Assembly (NCBI GenBank): GCA_964523395.1
Contig: CAZFXS010000005.1
Coordinates: forward strand, 124,001-188,000
Reading direction: 5' to 3'
Length of the DNA: 64,000 nucleotides
DNA from: JANYJZ01 sp964523395
GTDB lineage: Bacteria > Bacteroidota > Ignavibacteria > UBA10030 > SZUA-254
Below, one piece after another: positions 60,029 through 64,000 of this stretch (its first letter is position 1; each line of letters starts with the position of its first letter). The notes beneath the pieces were generated by a model, which had not been told where the DNA came from, did not search any database, and worked only from the letters and a program-made list of their open reading frames with translations. The position numbers and the translations under genes were made by a program.

Positions 60029-61372
60029 ATGAAACAGCACAGCCCTCTTGCATCCATCATCATCACGGCTATTCTTCTTTCAATGCTCCTTGAAGCGAAG
60101 ACGCAGGCACAACCTCCGGCACGGTTTGCCGTCATTGGAGATTACGGAGCGTCGACTCAGGCAGAATCGGATGTCGCAACATTAGTGAAAAGCTGGAATC
60201 CCGATTTCATTATTACTCTCGGCGACAATAATTATGAATACGGTGAAGCTGTCACTATCGACCAGAACATCGGGCAGTACTACCACGAATTTATTTCTCC
60301 ATATGCAGGCAGCTACGGTGACGGCGATACCGTCAACAGGTTTTTCCCGAGCCTCGGTAATCATGATTGGATTGCGACAGGAGCACTCCCCTATCTCAAC
60401 TATTTTACACTGCCGAATAACGAACGGTACTATGATGCCGTGCGCGGAAACATCCACCTCTTTGCGATCGACAGCGACCCGCATGAACCGGATGGGATCG
60501 ACAGCGCATCCATCCAGGCACAATGGCTGAAAAGCAAACTTTCCCAGTCAACAGCCCAGTGGAAGATTGTGTATTTCCATCACGCGCCATACTCTTCATG
60601 TGAACGACATGGTTCTCATCCTGTCATGCAATGGCCGTTCAGACAATGGGGTGCGACCGCAGTACTTGCAGGACATGATCACACATATGAACGGATTATT
60701 TTCAACGGATTTCCCTACTTTGTCAATGGATTAGGCGGGAAAAGTATTTACAATTTTACAACCCCGGTGTCCGGCAGTCAGTTGCGATACAACGGGGATT
60801 ACGGCGCCATGCTGGTTGAGGCAAATAACGACAGTCTCGACTTCCGTTTTATCACAAGAACCGGCATAACCATCGATCGTTATACGGTGTACGACACCGA
60901 TACGATGAGCCTTGCTTTTTCTGAAGGTTGGAATCTTTTCTCTCTGCCGATACAACCGCTCGAGAGTTCCGCTGCTTTACTTTTCCCAGATTTTTCTGCA
61001 AATATATTTTCGTTTAAAAACAACAGTTACACGCTTACCGATTCGCTTCAATTCGGAAAAGGATATTGGGTAAAATCCACGATGGCGCGAATGATCGCGG
61101 TCGCAGGAGATTCTGTTTTTCAGGATACCATTCATTTCACCAAAGGATGGAACATTATCGGCGGGGTTTCAAAACCTGTTCCTGTAACCTTCCTGACAGA
61201 AGTCCCTCCGGGGCTTATCGAATCGCCCTTTTACCTCTACACCGATCAATACAGTACAGCTGATACTCTTTATCCCGGCAATGGGTATTGGTTTAAAGCC
61301 GGTGACAATGGAAGCATCATATTATCCGCGACATCTCCAAAAACAACCCAACAATACTTCAGAAAAAAGTGA
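60029..61372 (+). CDS. Exported metallophosphoesterase with GWN/GYW beta modules
   Basis: 447 residues. Signal peptide at 1-27 (MLLEAKTQAQP). The calcineurin-like core has FAVIGDYGAS near residues 33-42, TLGDNNYEYG near 63-72, FPSLGNHDW near 108-116, FHHAPYSS near 188-195 and LAGHDHTYER near 213-222, like purple-acid-type phosphatases. The last 160 residues hold two repeats of EGWNLFSLP ... GKGYWVK and KGWNIIGGV ... GNGYWFK, the same module as in the T9SS protein at 12951-14390. There is no T9SS tail. The stop overlaps the GTG of the Sel1-repeat gene, so the two are coupled. Confidence 0.9.
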   Translation: MKQHSPLASIIITAILLSMLLEAKTQAQPPARFAVIGDYGASTQAESDVATLVKSWNPDFIITLGDNNYEYGEAVTIDQNIGQYYHEFISPYAGSYGDGDTVNRFFPSLGNHDWIATGALPYLNYFTLPNNERYYDAVRGNIHLFAIDSDPHEPDGIDSASIQAQWLKSKLSQSTAQWKIVYFHHAPYSSCERHGSHPVMQWPFRQWGATAVLAGHDHTYERIIFNGFPYFVNGLGGKSIYNFTTPVSGSQLRYNGDYGAMLVEANNDSLDFRFITRTGITIDRYTVYDTDTMSLAFSEGWNLFSLPIQPLESSAALLFPDFSANIFSFKNNSYTLTDSLQFGKGYWVKSTMARMIAVAGDSVFQDTIHFTKGWNIIGGVSKPVPVTFLTEVPPGLIESPFYLYTDQYSTADTLYPGNGYWFKAGDNGSIILSATSPKTTQQYFRKK

Positions 61373-62901
61373 GAAGCTTTTTAATTTTTTGTTTACTGGC
61401 TGTAATATTATTTCCGGCTTCTGCGCAGAAAGCGGTTAACAGTCCTGCACTCAAAAGCTACCGTACACCGCAGGCGCCCGATCTTGTTCGGCCATATAAC
61501 GAGAACCAAAAATTCTGGAAAGAGTTCATGCTTGTCCGCGACGCGAATGCCGGCGATGCACCCGCACAGCATGAGCTCGGCTTACGGTATCTGCTCGGAG
61601 AAGGTTTTTTTGCAGATACCGCGAAAGCAGGATACTGGATCGGAAAAGCGGCGGAGCAGCGCCTCCCTTCCGCCTGTTTTAATTTCGGAATCCTATTGAA
61701 TAACGGATGGGGCGTTCCCTGGAATCCTTTCAAGGCGTACGCAAATATCCAGTTCGCCGCACACAACAATATCACCGAAGCCAGATATGCACTTGGTTTA
61801 TTTCTCCTTGATAATCTTGCCGTACCGCGCAATGACCGTGAAGCCTACTGTCTCGTTCGCGCGGCAGCTGATTCAGGCTACGCGCCTGCCATCGAACTTC
61901 TGTTTCAACTGGAAAAACGAAATATCGGGACATCCTCAAATAATGTATCCGGGGATAAGGAGCAAAAAGGGACAACTTCCGTTACACAGCAGCAAAACAA
62001 AAATTTCGGATTGATATTTCTTGATTTTTCAGAGGATACAACTTCGCACGTGGATGAGTCTGTGCTTGCTCAGGATGTTATGAATATGGGAGAAGATTCA
62101 ATGTCGGCCATTACCGGCTTGCCTCAACAACTTTCCGGTGATGTTAAACCTGATACAGCTGTAATACGTCAATTCCAAACACTGGCAGACGAAGGAAGTC
62201 CTGAAGCACTCACCATGATGGGGTGGCTGCACCAGCAGGGCCTCATCAGGAAGAAAGATTATATTCTCGCTACAGTCTACTATCTCCGTGCGTCACGATT
62301 TGATTCGCCCCGCGCCCCCGAGCTTCTCTGGAAGCTGACGCAGGAAAAGGAGTATTTCAAAACGTTACAGAACGGAATTGAAATGAACGACGGCAACGCG
62401 ATGTTCGCCTGGGCCGGGCTTGTTGCGCTGGGATTCGACCATCAGCTGACAGAACAGCAGGCCCTGCAGATGCTCCGCAGCGCAATCAACTTTCACAATG
62501 AGCAGGCGATGATTGAACTCGGCATTTGTTATTTCACCGGTCGCTGGGTAAACCAAAGCAAAGAGTTCGCGTTGGAGTGGTGGTCAAATGCCGCAAAGAG
62601 AGGAAACAGAGAAGCAGCTATCAGAATACTTGCTTCAAAAGTTCTTTCACAGGAAAGCTCTGTTCCTTCCCCTCAACAATTCTCAATCATCCAACATGCG
62701 GCCGCGCAGGGTTCCCTCCAGGCACAACTTGCACTCGCATTCGCTCTTGAAACGGGACGCGGACTTGAGAAAAATGATGCTGAGGCAGTCAGACTTTACC
62801 GCAAAGCCGCGCAACGCGGCAGCCGGGTCGCGTATGAATCTCTGAGAAGAATGTATGACCCCCTCCGTCCCACATCAGACGAATTTTTTGTCCCGGATTA
62901 G
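61369..62901 (+). CDS. Exported Sel1-like repeat protein
   Basis: 510 residues. The start is a GTG overlapping the TGA of the phosphoesterase gene. Signal peptide at 1-19 (LAVILFPASAQ). Sel1-like helical repeats, each near 36 residues, occur twice in clusters: APAQHELGLRYLLGEGFFAD, LPSACFNFGILLNNGWGVPW and ARYALGLFLLDNLAVPRNDR near 60-165, then SPEALTMMGWLHQQGLI, AMIELGICYFTGRWVNQSKE and AQLALAFALETGRGLEKNDA from 275 to 495. Between them a low-complexity, Gln/Thr/Ser-rich region near 190-260. Such repeats hold protein partners together. The role beside the phosphoesterase is unknown. Confidence 0.85.
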   Translation: MRSFLIFCLLAVILFPASAQKAVNSPALKSYRTPQAPDLVRPYNENQKFWKEFMLVRDANAGDAPAQHELGLRYLLGEGFFADTAKAGYWIGKAAEQRLPSACFNFGILLNNGWGVPWNPFKAYANIQFAAHNNITEARYALGLFLLDNLAVPRNDREAYCLVRAAADSGYAPAIELLFQLEKRNIGTSSNNVSGDKEQKGTTSVTQQQNKNFGLIFLDFSEDTTSHVDESVLAQDVMNMGEDSMSAITGLPQQLSGDVKPDTAVIRQFQTLADEGSPEALTMMGWLHQQGLIRKKDYILATVYYLRASRFDSPRAPELLWKLTQEKEYFKTLQNGIEMNDGNAMFAWAGLVALGFDHQLTEQQALQMLRSAINFHNEQAMIELGICYFTGRWVNQSKEFALEWWSNAAKRGNREAAIRILASKVLSQESSVPSPQQFSIIQHAAAQGSLQAQLALAFALETGRGLEKNDAEAVRLYRKAAQRGSRVAYESLRRMYDPLRPTSDEFFVPD

Positions 62902-62996
62902 TTCTGTCTATTGTCCGGTTTTTTTGTATATTGTCAGCCTTAAGCCAGTCAATCTTCCCATTATCCGGGAAATAAAACTCCACTGTATACTTTTAT

Positions 62997-64000
62997 ATGA
63001 GCGATAATAAAATAATTTTTTCCATGATCGGTGTTGGGAAAGTACATAAACCCAACAAGCAGGTACTTAAAGACATCTACCTTTCATTTTTCTACGGAGC
63101 GAAAATCGGAGTGCTCGGTTTGAACGGCGCCGGGAAGAGCACACTTCTCCGCATCATTGCGGGTGTTGACAAGGATTATCTCGGCCAGATTAACGCGCAA
63201 AAAGGAATCACGTTCGGATACCTTTCACAGGAGCCTGAACTTGACCAAAAGAAAACAGTGAAAGAAATCGTGGAAGAGGGCGCACACGAGACTGTCTCTT
63301 TACTTAAAGAATATGAAGCAATCAGCGCCAAGTTTTCCGAACCCGACGCGGATTACGACGCGTTACTTGAAAAACAGGCAAAGCTTCAGGAAAAAATTGA
63401 TCACCTGAATGCATGGGACATCGACAGCAAACTTGAGCAGGCAATGGATGCGCTTCGTTGTCCTCCGGGTGATACACCGGTTTCAGTTATCTCCGGCGGT
63501 GAGCGAAGACGGGTTGCACTGTGCCGCCTTCTCCTTCAGGAACCGGATGTGCTTCTTCTGGATGAACCAACAAATCACCTTGACGCGGAATCAGTCGCAT
63601 GGCTTGAACATCACCTGGGACAGTACAAAGGAACGGTCATCGCGGTAACACACGATAGATATTTCCTTGATAATGTCGCCGGATGGATTTTGGAACTTGA
63701 CCGCGGCGAAGGAATTCCATTTGAAGGAAACTATTCATCGTGGCTAGAGCAAAAACAGGCGCGACTTGCCGTCGAAGAAAAACAGGAGTCCAAACGTCAG
63801 AGAATCCTGCAGCGTGAACTCGAGTGGATCCGTACAAATCCCAAAGGCAGGCATGCAAAAGGCAAAGCCCGCATTACGGCGTATGAACAGATGCTTGCAG
63901 AACAAAATGAAAAACGGAACGAGGAGATGGAAATTTTTATTCCTGCCGGGCCACGTCTTGGAGATTTAGTCATCCAGGCAGATCACCTTGCCAAAAGCTT
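62997..64000 (+). CDS. ettA: ABC-F ATPase, EttA-like, 3' end missing
   Basis: The gene is open to the right edge, with 334 codons visible; a full EttA has about 555. ABC domain 1: Walker A GLNGAGKSTLLRI near residues 42-54, Q-loop YLSQEPELDQ, signature ISGGERRRVALCRLLL near 162-177 and Walker B VLLLDEPTNHLD near 183-194. The arm/linker part GNYSSWLEQKQARLAVEEKQ and TNPKGRHAKGKARITAYEQM near 278-298 matches EttA more than other ABC-F groups. EttA binds the ribosome E site and links translation to ATP supply. The second domain is outside the window. ATG at 62997 with no strong RBS. Confidence 0.9.
   Translation, partial: MSDNKIIFSMIGVGKVHKPNKQVLKDIYLSFFYGAKIGVLGLNGAGKSTLLRIIAGVDKDYLGQINAQKGITFGYLSQEPELDQKKTVKEIVEEGAHETVSLLKEYEAISAKFSEPDADYDALLEKQAKLQEKIDHLNAWDIDSKLEQAMDALRCPPGDTPVSVISGGERRRVALCRLLLQEPDVLLLDEPTNHLDAESVAWLEHHLGQYKGTVIAVTHDRYFLDNVAGWILELDRGEGIPFEGNYSSWLEQKQARLAVEEKQESKRQRILQRELEWIRTNPKGRHAKGKARITAYEQMLAEQNEKRNEEMEIFIPAGPRLGDLVIQADHLAKS

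Overview
The window looks like chromosomal DNA of a Gram-negative, envelope-rich heterotroph from the Bacteroidota/Ignavibacteria/Chlorobi side of the tree, most likely Ignavibacteria-like. Reasons: three secreted proteins end in type IX secretion (T9SS) sorting domains carrying YPNPFNP, and a fourth protein is cut off inside the same motif; there are many secreted peptidases and lipoproteins; and intergenic DNA is full of word-like dispersed repeats. The clearest promoters have sigma70-like TTGAC-N17-TA boxes, for example on the minus strand at 16158-16186. No rRNA, tRNA, CRISPR array, phage or transposase gene was seen. The taxonomic call is inference.

Layout. 1-10442 is all minus strand: the 5' end of gatB, a DinB-like protein, sucC, delta-1-pyrroline-5-carboxylate dehydrogenase, a small coiled-coil exported protein, a GH3 glucosaminidase fused to a serine hydrolase next to an N-acetylglucosamine kinase-like gene, folD and a YmdB-type phosphodiesterase. 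A plus-strand fused 2-oxoacid dehydrogenase E1 follows (10768-12858) and ends at a strong hairpin terminator. 12951-33105 is again minus strand: two exported surface proteins (one with T9SS tail, one with an S74 chaperone tail), ispG, rhomboid, pgk, gapA, comF, uvrB, a MacA/MacB-like permease pair without an ATPase, an S23-like four-helix protein, an M29-like aminopeptidase, an M1 peptidase and an OPT transporter.

33305-46132 is a plus-strand accessory block. It holds two paralogous Trp-rich repeat proteins with T9SS tails, a barrel-like protein, a lipoprotein whose sorting domain is cut off, a HIT-like protein, a PQQ-propeller protein, a PrcB-like lipoprotein, YciI-like and thioesterase genes, and a large Asp-box/sortilin-like propeller. 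A minus-strand set follows: proline dehydrogenase - OPT transporter - PepD, with spmA/spmB further upstream. 52844-64000 is plus strand: terC, FKBP isomerase, M28 peptidase, a frameshifted monooxygenase-like gene, DUF1684, a Kir-type K+ channel, acyl-ACP desaturase, a metallophosphoesterase, a Sel1-repeat protein and the start of an EttA-like ABC-F gene.

How the genes fit together. A theme is protein and peptide use: exported M1 and M28 peptidases, two OPT peptide transporters, cytosolic PepD and an M29-like aminopeptidase, then proline dehydrogenase, P5C dehydrogenase, a branched-chain 2-oxoacid E1 and succinyl-CoA synthetase to feed the products into central metabolism. A second theme is wall recycling (GH3 enzyme plus sugar kinase). 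The most notable non-coding finding is a MITE-like element with terminal inverted repeats, present twice, one copy flanked by a perfect 12-bp target duplication. The most notable coding finding is the pair of secreted proteins built from about 29-residue W-V-N repeats.
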